From assembly GCA_030646035.1 (NCBI GenBank), contig JAUSMY010000040.1, positions 72,081 through 112,000 of the forward strand: a stretch of 39,920 bases of DNA, in the 5' to 3' direction. Positions within the stretch are counted from its first letter, which is position 1. Every line of letters begins with the position of its first letter. This document shows positions 17,840 through 25,920 of the stretch, piece after piece. Origin of the DNA: Thermodesulfovibrionia bacterium. Lineage in GTDB: Bacteria > Nitrospirota > Thermodesulfovibrionia > UBA6902. A program made the translations under genes and the position numbers. The notes beneath the pieces were generated by a model. It had not been told where the DNA came from, made no database searches, and saw only the letters and a program-made list of their open reading frames with translations.

Positions 17840-17848
17840 TGCTATAAT
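17840..17848 (+). promoter_or_regulatory. Extended -10 promoter of der
   Basis: TGCTATAAT is a perfect extended -10 element ending 13 bases before the der ATG at 17862. The expected start near 17855 would give a leader of only about seven bases, and no Shine-Dalgarno lies in it. Confidence 0.5.
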
Positions 17849-17861
17849 TACTATCAATATT

Positions 17862-19184
17862 ATGAAGAAACCGATCGTTGCGATAGTAGGAAGGCCGAAT
17901 GTAGGGAAATCCACCCTTTTTAACAAAATGGTGGGCAAGAGGCGTGCTGTGATCGAGGATATCCCGGGTATCACAAGGGACAGGCTGTATGATGAAGCCA
18001 AATACGATGACAAGAGGTTCATAGTCATTGATACGGGCGGTATCCATACAGAGCCTTCTAAGGATATGGATAGCGAGGTGCGGGAGCAGGCGCTGGTTGC
18101 GGTGGAAGAGGCTGATATCCTGATCATGATGATGGATGCGGAGAGCGGCCTTCTGCCTGCTGACATGGAGCTTATCAATCTTCTTAGGAGATACAGTAAA
18201 AAAACCTTTTACGCGGTAAATAAGATCGACGGCATAAATAAAGAGAAGAACCTTCTGACTGATTTCTATGCAGCGGGTATTGATATATTCCCTGTTTCAG
18301 CGCTGAACGGTTATGGTTACCATGACTTTATGGAAAAGGTTACCGAGCTGATCCCTGACTTTGATGAAGAGGAATCAGAATATCCGAGGATATCGATACT
18401 GGGACGCCCGAATGTCGGAAAGTCCACGCTTGTCAATTCCCTTCTGGGCAAAAACAGGATGATAGTCAGCGATGTGCCCGGCACGACAAGGGATGCTGTT
18501 GATTCAATATGCTCATACTACAAAAAGAACTATGTGCTTGTTGATACCGCCGGTATCCGCAGAAAGGGCAAGATGGCAGAGACCTTTGAAAAATATTCAT
18601 TCATGAGGACGGTGAGGAATGTTGAGAACTGCGATGTTGTGCTGATGGTCCTTGACGCGTCTGAAGGTGTTGTTGAACTCGACCTGAAGATCGCAGGCTT
18701 GATATTTGAGTCAGGCAGGGGCGCGATAATACTCCTGAACAAGTGGGACCTTGTGGATAAGGAGGAGATGTCGCTCAAAAAGATGGAGGCTGAAGTATAT
18801 CAGAAGATGTGGTTCATGAGGCATGTCCCCATATTGACGGTATCCGCATTGAACAGGCAGAGGGTCACTAACCTCTTTTCCCTTGTGGATGAGGTCATTG
18901 CAGAGAGTTCCAAGAGGATCAGCACCAACCAGCTTAATCTCTTTATTAAAAAGGTGGTCAAACTTAAAGAGCCTCCGATGCACGCGGGAAAGCGTGTCAA
19001 GATCAAATACATAACCCAGATCAAGACGAAGCCTCCGGGATTTATCATCTTTACAAATAATAAAGAGGGTATGAAGCCTCAATATATCAGGTTCATTGAA
19101 AAACATTTGAGGGAGTCATTCGGATTTAAGGGTGTTCCGTTAAGTATATTCGTGAGACAGAGCGAGGTTAAGAAAAGGCCATAA
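17862..19184 (+). CDS. der: Ribosome biogenesis GTPase Der (EngA)
   Basis: A double-GTPase needed for 50S subunit maturation. Two G domains are present, each with a GRPNVGKSTL P-loop (near residues 9 and 182). The first has DTGG, the G4 motif NKID and the G1-G2 linker typical of Der; the second has DTAG and NKWD. A C-terminal KH-like domain (about 350-440) ends with the conserved GVPLSIFVR. Length 440 is usual. The ATG lacks a Shine-Dalgarno but has an extended -10 box just upstream. The stop overlaps the next start by one base (TAATG), indicating coupling to the BrkB-like gene. Confidence 0.96.
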   Translation: MKKPIVAIVGRPNVGKSTLFNKMVGKRRAVIEDIPGITRDRLYDEAKYDDKRFIVIDTGGIHTEPSKDMDSEVREQALVAVEEADILIMMMDAESGLLPADMELINLLRRYSKKTFYAVNKIDGINKEKNLLTDFYAAGIDIFPVSALNGYGYHDFMEKVTELIPDFDEEESEYPRISILGRPNVGKSTLVNSLLGKNRMIVSDVPGTTRDAVDSICSYYKKNYVLVDTAGIRRKGKMAETFEKYSFMRTVRNVENCDVVLMVLDASEGVVELDLKIAGLIFESGRGAIILLNKWDLVDKEEMSLKKMEAEVYQKMWFMRHVPILTVSALNRQRVTNLFSLVDEVIAESSKRISTNQLNLFIKKVVKLKEPPMHAGKRVKIKYITQIKTKPPGFIIFTNNKEGMKPQYIRFIEKHLRESFGFKGVPLSIFVRQSEVKKRP

Positions 19185-19999
19185 TGCATGTCATCAGATC
19201 TTTTGGAAGGAGCCTGAATGCTTTCATTCAGGACGACTGTTTATATCTCTCTGCCTCAATATCATATTTTCTTATCGTTTCCATTGTGCCTCTGAGCCTG
19301 ATGATACTCGCGCTCTTCGGGTATTTTATCGGGGAGAGCCAGGATCTATATCAGTTTGCCCTCGCCGGACTTATAAGCGCTTTTCCTTCTGTTACAAGCA
19401 GTGTAACGGCTGAACTGCAGAACCTGATCATATTCAGGGGGATAAGCTTTTTTACCTTCCTGGTCTACTGTTTCCTCTCGCTGCAGCTCTATTACTCAAT
19501 GGAGCATGCCATGAATGTGATATTTGATGTCCCGCAAAAGAGGCATTTTCTCATATCTATACTGTGGTCCATCCTGATAGTGACGCTGGTCATGTTATCT
19601 TTAATACTCGCCTTTACGCTCAGCTCTTTTGCAGTGATCTTTCACGGCCATCCGATGAATATCTTTGGAATAGCGGTTGGTGTAAAGCTGGGAATTTTCC
19701 TGAAATATATAGCCCCTTATTTGCTTGTGCTTTCCGTTTTCACTGCGATATTCATGATAGTTCCAAAGGCAAGGGTGCGTCCTCTGCACGCATTTTTGGG
19801 ATCTGTGCTTGTAGCTATCTTGTGGGATATTGGGAAAAACTTTTTTACATGGTATGTGAAGAATGTGGCTGATCTCGGCATGATATACGGTTCGCTTACG
19901 ACCTTCATCTTCGCCCTGGTCTGGGTATATTACTCATCATGCATCGTTCTTCTCGGCGGAGAGTTTGTTTCCTGCCTGGCATCTACACACAGGAAATAG
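19184..19999 (+). CDS. YihY/BrkB-family inner membrane protein
   Basis: A 271-residue integral membrane protein of the YihY/virulence factor BrkB family, once misnamed ribonuclease BN. About six hydrophobic helices are visible. Landmarks are the N-terminal FIQDDCLYLSASISYFLIVSIVPL, the central FTLSSFAVIFH region, and the C-terminal LGSVLVAILWDIGKNFFTWYV with YGSLTTFIFALVWVYYSSCIVLLGGEF, all characteristic. Molecular function is not settled; lipid transport or envelope roles have been proposed for the family. The start overlaps the der stop by one base. Confidence 0.92.
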   Translation: MHVIRSFGRSLNAFIQDDCLYLSASISYFLIVSIVPLSLMILALFGYFIGESQDLYQFALAGLISAFPSVTSSVTAELQNLIIFRGISFFTFLVYCFLSLQLYYSMEHAMNVIFDVPQKRHFLISILWSILIVTLVMLSLILAFTLSSFAVIFHGHPMNIFGIAVGVKLGIFLKYIAPYLLVLSVFTAIFMIVPKARVRPLHAFLGSVLVAILWDIGKNFFTWYVKNVADLGMIYGSLTTFIFALVWVYYSSCIVLLGGEFVSCLASTHRK

Positions 20000-20010
20000 A
20001 ACCGGCGCAC

Positions 20011-21255
20011 TTACTTGAGACTTAAGACCGCCATTGATTCGATATGAAATGTCTGAGGGAAGAGATCGACCATCCTGACCGAATTTAACTCGTATCTTGT
20101 CAGGAGTTTTTTGATGTCCCTTGAAAATGTCGTCGGGTTGCAGGATATGTATAAGATCTTTTTCGGCAGCATCTGAAGGACGTTATCTGTCACCTTGTTG
20201 GAAAGCCCGAGCCTCGGCGGGTCAAGTATCAGTATGTCAGGTCTCTCTTCAGTATGAAATTCTTCAGCCTTGGACTTCACAAACCTGTAGCGGGTTATAT
20301 TGTTTAACTCCAGATTCCTTGCCCCGTCATCAATGGCATACGGGTTCTCCTCGACTCCTGTCACTTCACATCCTTCAGCCAATGGCAGAGAGAAATTGCC
20401 TGCGCCTGCGTAGAGGTCAAGGATCTTTTCTTTGCCTGTGAGTTGCAGCTCCTTTTTTATCAGCCTGATCATTGCTATGTTCACATCCCAGTTGCTCTGG
20501 AGAAAGCTCATCGGGGAGACAGAATATTTAAGGCCATCCAGTTCCAGAGAAAGATACGGGTCTCCAAAATTCAATGCCATTGTCTCTCCGGTATCGATCG
20601 AGAGCCCGGGAAATCCGGCATCTGTGAATTTTGAGACCAAACTGTTCATGTCTACATTATGCGGGAATTCCCTTGAGACCCTTAAAAGAGCGACCGGCCT
20701 GTCTCCTGATGTTATATGCAGCTCTTTGATCCCATGCATTTTTACCAGTTCTCTTGCTTTTTGGAAATGCTGATCAAGGTCATCTGTCATGATCAGGCAC
20801 TTATTTATATTAACCACATCTCTCGTATTCTCTTTGTAAAAGCCTGAATCATCGCCCTCAACCTTGAACTGTCCCCTGATCCTGTACTTCCACGGACTAT
20901 TCCCCACTAATGACCCTGAGAGGCCGATCTCGGTCTTTGCTATCCTCTTGAGGCAGTTGCTGAGGATATCCTCTTTCATCTTTATCTGCTGCTCATATGG
21001 TATATGCTGAAGATGACAGCCTCCGCATATTCCAAAGTATTCACACTCCGGCTTTACTCTGTCAGGGGAGGGCTCGATTATCTTTGACACAGTAGCAGTG
21101 ATGTAATCCTTTCTATCTTTATCCACTACAACTTCAACCGTCTCGCCGGGCATGGTCTGTCCGCTGACCATCACTACCTTGCCTTCAAGCTTCGCTATAT
21201 ATACATTGCCGTATACCGGACGTTCGATCTTTAATGTAAGTTTTTCTGGTGTCAT
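20011..21255 (-). CDS. rlmD: 23S rRNA (uracil-5-)-methyltransferase RlmD/RumA-like
   Basis: A TrmA-family enzyme that methylates uracil C5 in RNA using SAM. Domains are an N-terminal TRAM domain (VMVSGQTMPGETVEV), cluster cysteines in CEYFGICGGC with the fourth at INKC, and a methyltransferase domain with LDLYAGAGNFSLPLA, LDPPRLGLS and the catalytic Cys in YISCNPTTFSRD. The late FPQTFHIE holds the general-base Glu. The frame runs upstream to an ATG at 21342, which would overlap the upstream gene by 20 bases; the ATG at 21255 (MTPEKLTL) is preferred because it begins at the TRAM domain and a TATAAT ends seven bases before it. Which uracil is modified cannot be read from the sequence. Confidence 0.9.
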   Translation of the reverse strand: MTPEKLTLKIERPVYGNVYIAKLEGKVVMVSGQTMPGETVEVVVDKDRKDYITATVSKIIEPSPDRVKPECEYFGICGGCHLQHIPYEQQIKMKEDILSNCLKRIAKTEIGLSGSLVGNSPWKYRIRGQFKVEGDDSGFYKENTRDVVNINKCLIMTDDLDQHFQKARELVKMHGIKELHITSGDRPVALLRVSREFPHNVDMNSLVSKFTDAGFPGLSIDTGETMALNFGDPYLSLELDGLKYSVSPMSFLQSNWDVNIAMIRLIKKELQLTGKEKILDLYAGAGNFSLPLAEGCEVTGVEENPYAIDDGARNLELNNITRYRFVKSKAEEFHTEERPDILILDPPRLGLSNKVTDNVLQMLPKKILYISCNPTTFSRDIKKLLTRYELNSVRMVDLFPQTFHIESMAVLSLK

Positions 21256-21262
21256 GTCAGAT

Positions 21263-21268
21263 ATTATA
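21263..21268 (-). promoter_or_regulatory. -10 box of a probable leaderless promoter (rlmD)
   Basis: Minus-strand TATAAT followed by the seven bases ATCTGAC and then the ATG at 21255. No Shine-Dalgarno is present; no clear -35. Confidence 0.5.
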
Positions 21269-21322
21269 CGGGAAGTGCGGTAGATAGTGGTGGATGAGAG
21301 TTTAGTAGGGTTTAAAATGTCT

Positions 21323-22168
21323 TTAACACAGGCACAGATCATCAGCCTGTTTCTTTAATGCTGCGGCTTTTCTGGGCGTAAGGGAGAGCATCTTCGCAAT
21401 CCTGCCCTCACTCATCACTGCGAGGTCTTTAAGCAGGATGATGTCTTCTTTGATAAGTGTGCTGATAATCCCGGACTTGATCCCTGAAATAATTGTGACA
21501 GGGTAGAGTTTTTTATCCTCAATCATCTTCTGCAGGCTGTCTCCGTCAGGGTAGCTCCAGCTTCTGATATTGAGGCCCATGCACTTTGCGTATGTGACAG
21601 CGGTAGTGGTGCAGCGCGTATTGGTCACAAGCCAGCCTTTGAAGGTTTTATCAGGATAAAGCGCTTTCATGGTCGGCCAGAGGTCATGAAACCTTGAGTG
21701 CACGTACAGCGCGGTCTTTACATCCGTAGTACCGCCGGGGGTGTTTCTGTATTTGCACTCTACGAGTGAGACCTCGTCTTCTTTTACGGCATAGACATCT
21801 ATTTCATGATCGATACAATTGCCTTCAATGATAACGCCGGTCTTGACCTTATAGCCGTAATTCGTCATGACCGCGCCTAAATATTTCTCAAAAGGATATC
21901 CTGAAGGGCCCAGCCGGAAGATGGCGTTTTTTAAAGAATATCTGAGCCCTGCCGAATGGTTGAGGGTGCGGAGATGTTTTTTGGCAAGCCTGTAGATCTT
22001 TCTGGTGCTGGTAACTGCTGGTATCTCATCAAGCATCAGGTCAATTATCTCATTTGCCTTTTCACTGTCAGCGCCTGAGCGTACAAGTGAAGCATGAAGC
22101 TTGTCCAGGTTGATGTCTTCAACAGCTCCTGAGGCTTTTTTGACCTTTATGTTTGCTGTTTTTGACAT
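21323..22168 (-). CDS. ATP-cone domain protein with PD-(D/E)XK nuclease core
   Basis: This 281-residue protein combines three parts. Residues 6-90 form an ATP-cone, the nucleotide-sensing domain known from ribonucleotide reductase and NrdR (IKVKKASGAVEDINLDKL...). Residues 92-215 form a restriction-endonuclease-like core with the catalytic set HEID124 and VE137-C-K139. The C-terminal 50 residues look like a helix-hairpin-helix pair (LKDLAVMSEGRIAKMLSLTPRKAAAL). It is therefore a predicted nucleotide-regulated DNA nuclease, with no methylase or helicase partner adjacent. No Shine-Dalgarno is present; TATAGA lies seven bases before the ATG. A role in repair or defence is conjecture. Confidence 0.82.
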   Translation of the reverse strand: MSKTANIKVKKASGAVEDINLDKLHASLVRSGADSEKANEIIDLMLDEIPAVTSTRKIYRLAKKHLRTLNHSAGLRYSLKNAIFRLGPSGYPFEKYLGAVMTNYGYKVKTGVIIEGNCIDHEIDVYAVKEDEVSLVECKYRNTPGGTTDVKTALYVHSRFHDLWPTMKALYPDKTFKGWLVTNTRCTTTAVTYAKCMGLNIRSWSYPDGDSLQKMIEDKKLYPVTIISGIKSGIISTLIKEDIILLKDLAVMSEGRIAKMLSLTPRKAAALKKQADDLCLC

Positions 22169-22175
22169 ATCGATT

Positions 22176-22181
22176 TCTATA
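22176..22181 (-). promoter_or_regulatory. Possible -10 box of a leaderless promoter (ATP-cone nuclease)
   Basis: Minus-strand TATAGA ends seven bases before the ATG at 22168. The match is imperfect (4 of 6) and there is no -35, so this is weaker than the TATAAT cases. Confidence 0.3.
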
Positions 22182-22227
22182 ATGGAGACATTCTCAATAA
22201 AAAGGATATTGAAGAAGGCTGATGGAT

Positions 22228-22872
22228 CTATTTTGATTCGAAGTGCTTTCTGTGTTCCTTCAGTATCTTGCAGACATCATCAACATCATCGACAAGAGAG
22301 ATCAATCCCATGTCTTCAGGATCGATAGCGTTATTTTTGACAAGATTATTTTTGAACCAGTCTACGAGGCCGCCCCAGTAATTCTTACCGACGAGGACGA
22401 TCGGGAAAGTGCCTATCTTATGTGTCTGTGAGAGAGTCAGCGCTTCAAATAGTTCATCCATAGTCCCGAAACCGCCCGGGAATATCACAAAGGCGCTGGC
22501 ATACTTTATGAACATAAGTTTTCTTACAAAGAAGTACCTGAATGAGAGCGAGATATCCTGGTATTTATTCGGTATCTGCTCTGCAGCTATCTCGATATTA
22601 AGGCCGACCGACTTGCCGATGCCTTCCTTTGCCCCTTTATTTGCGCCTTCCATTATGCCGGGCCCGCCGCCGGTTATGACTGCAAAACCTTCTTCCGAGA
22701 GCTTTCTCCCGAGGTCTACCGCCATCTCGTAATAAAATGATCCAGGCGTCATCCTGGCGCTGCCGAAGATGCTTACAGCCGGCCCAAGGTCATGCAGGGT
22801 CTCAAAGCCGTCAACAAGTTCAGACTGTATCCTGAAGATGCGCCAGGGTTCAGAATTTTTCAGATCATCCAT
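22228..22872 (-). CDS. LOG-family protein (TIGR00730-type, lysine decarboxylase-like fold)
   Basis: A Rossmann-fold protein of about 215 residues. The signature motifs SIFGSAR, GGGPGIMEGANKGA and PGGFGTMDELFEALTL place it in the LOG family, whose characterised members release free cytokinin bases or other bases from nucleoside monophosphates; earlier annotations as lysine decarboxylase are wrong. The open frame extends to 23037, but that portion overlaps the upstream cysteine-rich gene and shows no conservation. The ATG at 22872 (MDDLKNSEPW) has AAAAGG upstream and is chosen. It lies 31 bases after the cysteine-rich gene and is probably co-transcribed with it. Confidence 0.9.
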   Translation of the reverse strand: MDDLKNSEPWRIFRIQSELVDGFETLHDLGPAVSIFGSARMTPGSFYYEMAVDLGRKLSEEGFAVITGGGPGIMEGANKGAKEGIGKSVGLNIEIAAEQIPNKYQDISLSFRYFFVRKLMFIKYASAFVIFPGGFGTMDELFEALTLSQTHKIGTFPIVLVGKNYWGGLVDWFKNNLVKNNAIDPEDMGLISLVDDVDDVCKILKEHRKHFESK

Positions 22873-22903
22873 AATATACCTTTTGTTTAAAAGCGATGGA
22901 GCT

Positions 22904-23179
22904 TTATTTTGGGATCTCAAGCTTCTGAGGTTCGCAGAGCAGTTCAGAATTGATCGCGACCTTTCCGCATTTTTTGCACTGGTACCTGTCTGTGTGCACT
23001 TTGTTGTGGCAGAATGACGGCGGATGGACACCTGCACTTCCGCACCAGTCAGCCTTCTTTACCATACCCTGTACTTTGCAGATATTGTTTTGATCAAGCG
23101 CTACAGCTCCGCAATTTGCGCATACAAACGCGCGGGTCTCTTTTGGAAGGGGGACATGCACCTTTTTTTCTTCTGACAT
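22904..23179 (-). CDS. Small cysteine-rich protein with duplicated zinc-knuckle motif
   Basis: A 91-residue protein that I do not assign to a named family. Two copies of the same pattern, C-x2-C-G-x-V-A-x6-C-x2-Q, occur at about residues 20-37 and 68-85 with identical spacing, the first reading CANCGAVALDQ and the second CKKCGKVAINS. Between them is another Cys/His-rich segment (WCGSAGVHPPSFCHNKVH). Nine cysteines and several histidines suggest structural zinc or an Fe-S site. AAAGGAGG sits six bases before the ATG, the best ribosome site nearby. Position before the LOG-family gene suggests a shared transcript. Function is unknown. Confidence 0.85.
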   Translation of the reverse strand: MSEEKKVHVPLPKETRAFVCANCGAVALDQNNICKVQGMVKKADWCGSAGVHPPSFCHNKVHTDRYQCKKCGKVAINSELLCEPQKLEIPK

Positions 23180-23308
23180 TTCAGCCTCCTTTAAAGTATT
23201 ACAGTTTTAGGATTAATAGAGGTAAGTAATATAATGAAATATAACATAAGGGTGCGCATTTTTTCACTTTGAATGATAGGAATTAAAATACGTTGCGGCA
23301 GCGGCGGG

Positions 23309-23908
23309 TTACATCATTATCAGCAAACTCATCATGGCGATAGACCAGATGATATCAATCGGCAGCTGAAGTTCTGAGCTGGAATCAAGCAGAAGATCAA
23401 AGCGGGCGGGAAACTCCTCATCTGCCTGCCATAATATCAGTATGACCGGGAATTTTGGAAAAGGGTGGAGCTTAAGAGACGCATCACCAAACTTTAGTTC
23501 TTCACCGCCAAGTTCCTTCCCTTTCTTTAAAAAGGCGTCAGCATCATTGCCGTATCTTTCAGCAAGTTTATCAAGAGGCAGCAGGTGAGACCCTCTGAAG
23601 AAGATATCTCCGCCTTTTAAGTTTAAGGGTTTCAGTAGTTCCCCTGAAAGCGGTATGTTCTTAAAGTTAACGAGATATGAGATCATAGACAGCCTTGAAA
23701 AGTAACCAAGCCTCTGAAGTATGATCTCGCTCAGATTGGAATTTCCGGAAAACATCTCATCTTTGGGAAAGACTGTGATGTCAGTTCCAAACGATTTCAT
23801 ATGATAGGTTTCTGATCTATTATCAAAAACCACCCCGGCCGATTCGCAGACATTTTCAGGCGAAAGGCGCCTCAGATCATCCCATCCCTTTTTTTCTCCT
23901 GACGACAT
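23309..23908 (-). CDS. DUF3786-domain protein
   Basis: A soluble protein of 199 residues that resembles the DUF3786 family, found mainly in anaerobes, often near corrinoid or C1 genes. The typical features are the SYLVNFKNIPLSGELLKPLNLKGG segment, the FFRGSHLLPLDKLAERYG segment, and FPVILILWQADEEFPARFDLLLDSS, followed by a C-terminal LPIDIIWSIAMM. No catalytic motif is evident. No Shine-Dalgarno is present; a perfect TATAAT ends five bases before the ATG. It is followed by a 129-base AT-rich gap and then the cysteine-rich gene. The family call rests on recalled pattern, not on a search. Confidence 0.75.
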   Translation of the reverse strand: MSSGEKKGWDDLRRLSPENVCESAGVVFDNRSETYHMKSFGTDITVFPKDEMFSGNSNLSEIILQRLGYFSRLSMISYLVNFKNIPLSGELLKPLNLKGGDIFFRGSHLLPLDKLAERYGNDADAFLKKGKELGGEELKFGDASLKLHPFPKFPVILILWQADEEFPARFDLLLDSSSELQLPIDIIWSIAMMSLLIMM

Positions 23909-23913
23909 GGTTT

Positions 23914-23919
23914 ATTATA
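23914..23919 (-). promoter_or_regulatory. -10 box of a probable leaderless promoter (DUF3786 gene)
   Basis: Minus-strand TATAAT followed by AAACC and the ATG at 23908. The short five-base spacing still allows a start at the A of ATG. No Shine-Dalgarno is present. Confidence 0.45.
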
Positions 23920-24014
23920 CTAAAGTAAGTTTCTTAACGCCTCGATATAGAATATCAGTCAAACTGACTATCCCGTAGCAGCGCTTCGAGGATTCTTTTG
24001 ATTAAAGGAATAAT

Positions 24015-25874
24015 ATGATACAGGTCTCTAATTTAGAAAAGTCGTACGGCAAGCAGACACTATTTGACAATGTAAGCTTTACCATCGCTCCGGGTGAACG
24101 CATCGGGCTGGTCGGCAGGAACGGGCACGGCAAGTCCACATTTTTCCGCATGCTGATCGGGGAAGATCATCCTGACTCAGGCATCATCAATGTACCAGAC
24201 CACTATTCCATAGGCCATCTTTCTCAGCATCTTCGCTTTACAGAGAAGACAGTCTTGAAAGAGGCATGCCTCGGGCTTAAGCCGAATGAATACGGCATTG
24301 ATGAGACATACAAGGTTGAGACTGTCCTTCATGGGCTTGGGTTTTCTGTGGCTGACATAGAGCTTGACCCGAAAGACCTTTCAGGCGGGTATCAGGTAAG
24401 GCTGAGCCTTGCAAAGGTACTTGTTTCTGAGCCGAACCTCCTTCTGCTTGATGAGCCTACAAACTATCTTGATATCGTATCTATCCGCTGGATAAAAAAG
24501 TTTCTGAGCAACTGGAAGAATGAACTTATCCTTATCACACATGACAGGAGTTTTATGGATACGGTTATCACTCATACAATGGCCATTCACAGGTGTAAGG
24601 TGCGCAAGATGATCGGTTCAACTGATAAGCTCTATCAGCAGATCCTTATGGAAGAGGAGATACATGAGCAGACGAGGGTGAATGAGGCAAAGAAACGGAA
24701 AGTGACTGAGGATTTTATAAACAGGTTCAGGGCAAAGGCTACGAAGGCAAAGGCCGTGCAGTCGAGGGTGAAATCACTCGAAAGGAAGGGAGTCCTGGAA
24801 AAACTTTCTCATATTAAGAACCTGGATTTTCAGTTCAAGAGTGCGCCGTTCAATGGGAAGAGGCTTCTTGAGGTGCAGAATCTCTCCTTTTCATATGACA
24901 AAGACACGAAGCCGTTAATAGAGGACTTCAGTATCGCTGTGGGCAAGTTTGACCGTATAGCGATAATAGGCCAGAACGGTAAGGGGAAGACCACTCTTTT
25001 GAGCATTCTTGCCGGAGAACTTTCGCCCCAGAGCGGGAATATCAGCCCTCACCCTGCCATGAAGGTTGCCTACTTCGGCCAGGCAAATATTGAGCGGCTT
25101 AATCCTGAACTGACCGTTGAGGAAGAGGTTGCGAGTGTTCAGCCTGAACATCACAGGACATCTGTCCGCAGCATATGCGGCCTTATGATGTTCAGCGGAG
25201 ACGATGCTTTAAAAAAGGTAGACGTGCTTTCAGGAGGTGAAAAGAGCAGGGTGCTTCTTGCGAAACTGCTTGTCAGCCCTGCCAATATGCTTATGCTTGA
25301 TGAGCCGACCAACCACCTGGACATGGAATCCGTTGACTCGCTTACAGAGGCTATAAATGATTTTGAGGGCGCTGTCATAATAGTCACTCATAATGAGATG
25401 CTTCTTCATGCCATGGCAACAAGGCTGGTGGTTTATGATGGGGGGAAGGTGACCCTTTTTGAAGGCACATATCAGGACTTCCTCGACCGCGTGGGCTGGA
25501 GCGATGAGGGCGAGGTAACTCTCTCTGCAAGCAAGCCTGATGCTGCTCCTATTAAGCAGATCAATAAAAAAGAGATGCGCCGTCTCAGGGCTGAGCTGGT
25601 AACAGAGAGGTCAAAGGCCACAGTTGAGATGAAGAAGAGGATCGCTGAGATCGAATCAACTATCACGCAGCTTGAGAAGAAGGTCAGTGATGAGAGCCAG
25701 GAACTTATCAATGTATCGCACAAGGGTGATAGAGATTCTATAAGCCGCCTCTCGAAGTCTATCGATAATTCAAAAGGCAGGATCGAGGTGCTCTTTATCG
25801 AGCTTGATGAGCTTACAGCGAAGCACGAAAAAAGGTTGAAAGAATTTGAAGAGAGGCTTAACGAACTGTCATAG
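24015..25874 (+). CDS. ABC-F family ATPase (Uup/YdiF-like)
   Basis: A soluble twin-ATPase of 619 residues that acts on ribosomes, not in membrane transport. The first ABC domain has Walker A GRNGHGKS, signature LSGGYQVRLSLAKVL and Walker B LLLLDEPTNYLD. The linker (about 215-285) is the charged P-site tRNA-interacting motif region. The second domain has GQNGKGKT, LSGGEKSRVLLAKLL and MLMLDEPTNHLD. A C-terminal coiled coil (about 530-619) resembles the Uup/YdiF extension. AAAGGA precedes the ATG. Members help stalled ribosomes or confer antibiotic resistance, and this one is of the housekeeping type. dus follows after 46 bases. Confidence 0.93.
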   Translation: MIQVSNLEKSYGKQTLFDNVSFTIAPGERIGLVGRNGHGKSTFFRMLIGEDHPDSGIINVPDHYSIGHLSQHLRFTEKTVLKEACLGLKPNEYGIDETYKVETVLHGLGFSVADIELDPKDLSGGYQVRLSLAKVLVSEPNLLLLDEPTNYLDIVSIRWIKKFLSNWKNELILITHDRSFMDTVITHTMAIHRCKVRKMIGSTDKLYQQILMEEEIHEQTRVNEAKKRKVTEDFINRFRAKATKAKAVQSRVKSLERKGVLEKLSHIKNLDFQFKSAPFNGKRLLEVQNLSFSYDKDTKPLIEDFSIAVGKFDRIAIIGQNGKGKTTLLSILAGELSPQSGNISPHPAMKVAYFGQANIERLNPELTVEEEVASVQPEHHRTSVRSICGLMMFSGDDALKKVDVLSGGEKSRVLLAKLLVSPANMLMLDEPTNHLDMESVDSLTEAINDFEGAVIIVTHNEMLLHAMATRLVVYDGGKVTLFEGTYQDFLDRVGWSDEGEVTLSASKPDAAPIKQINKKEMRRLRAELVTERSKATVEMKKRIAEIESTITQLEKKVSDESQELINVSHKGDRDSISRLSKSIDNSKGRIEVLFIELDELTAKHEKRLKEFEERLNELS

Positions 25875-25920
25875 TTCATGAAACCGGTTCAGGGGACAAG
25901 GCCCTGAATATCACAATATA

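Noticed and set aside
17813-17845. Ten-codon upstream frame (MRKEPPLPVL) before der as a leader peptide
   Set aside because: The extended -10 box of der overlaps its end, so it would lie upstream of the transcript start. Nothing else supports translation.
22873-23037. N-terminal extension of the LOG-family frame
   Set aside because: It overlaps the cysteine-rich gene in another frame, has low-quality sequence and lacks a ribosome site, whereas ATG 22872 has AAAAGG upstream.
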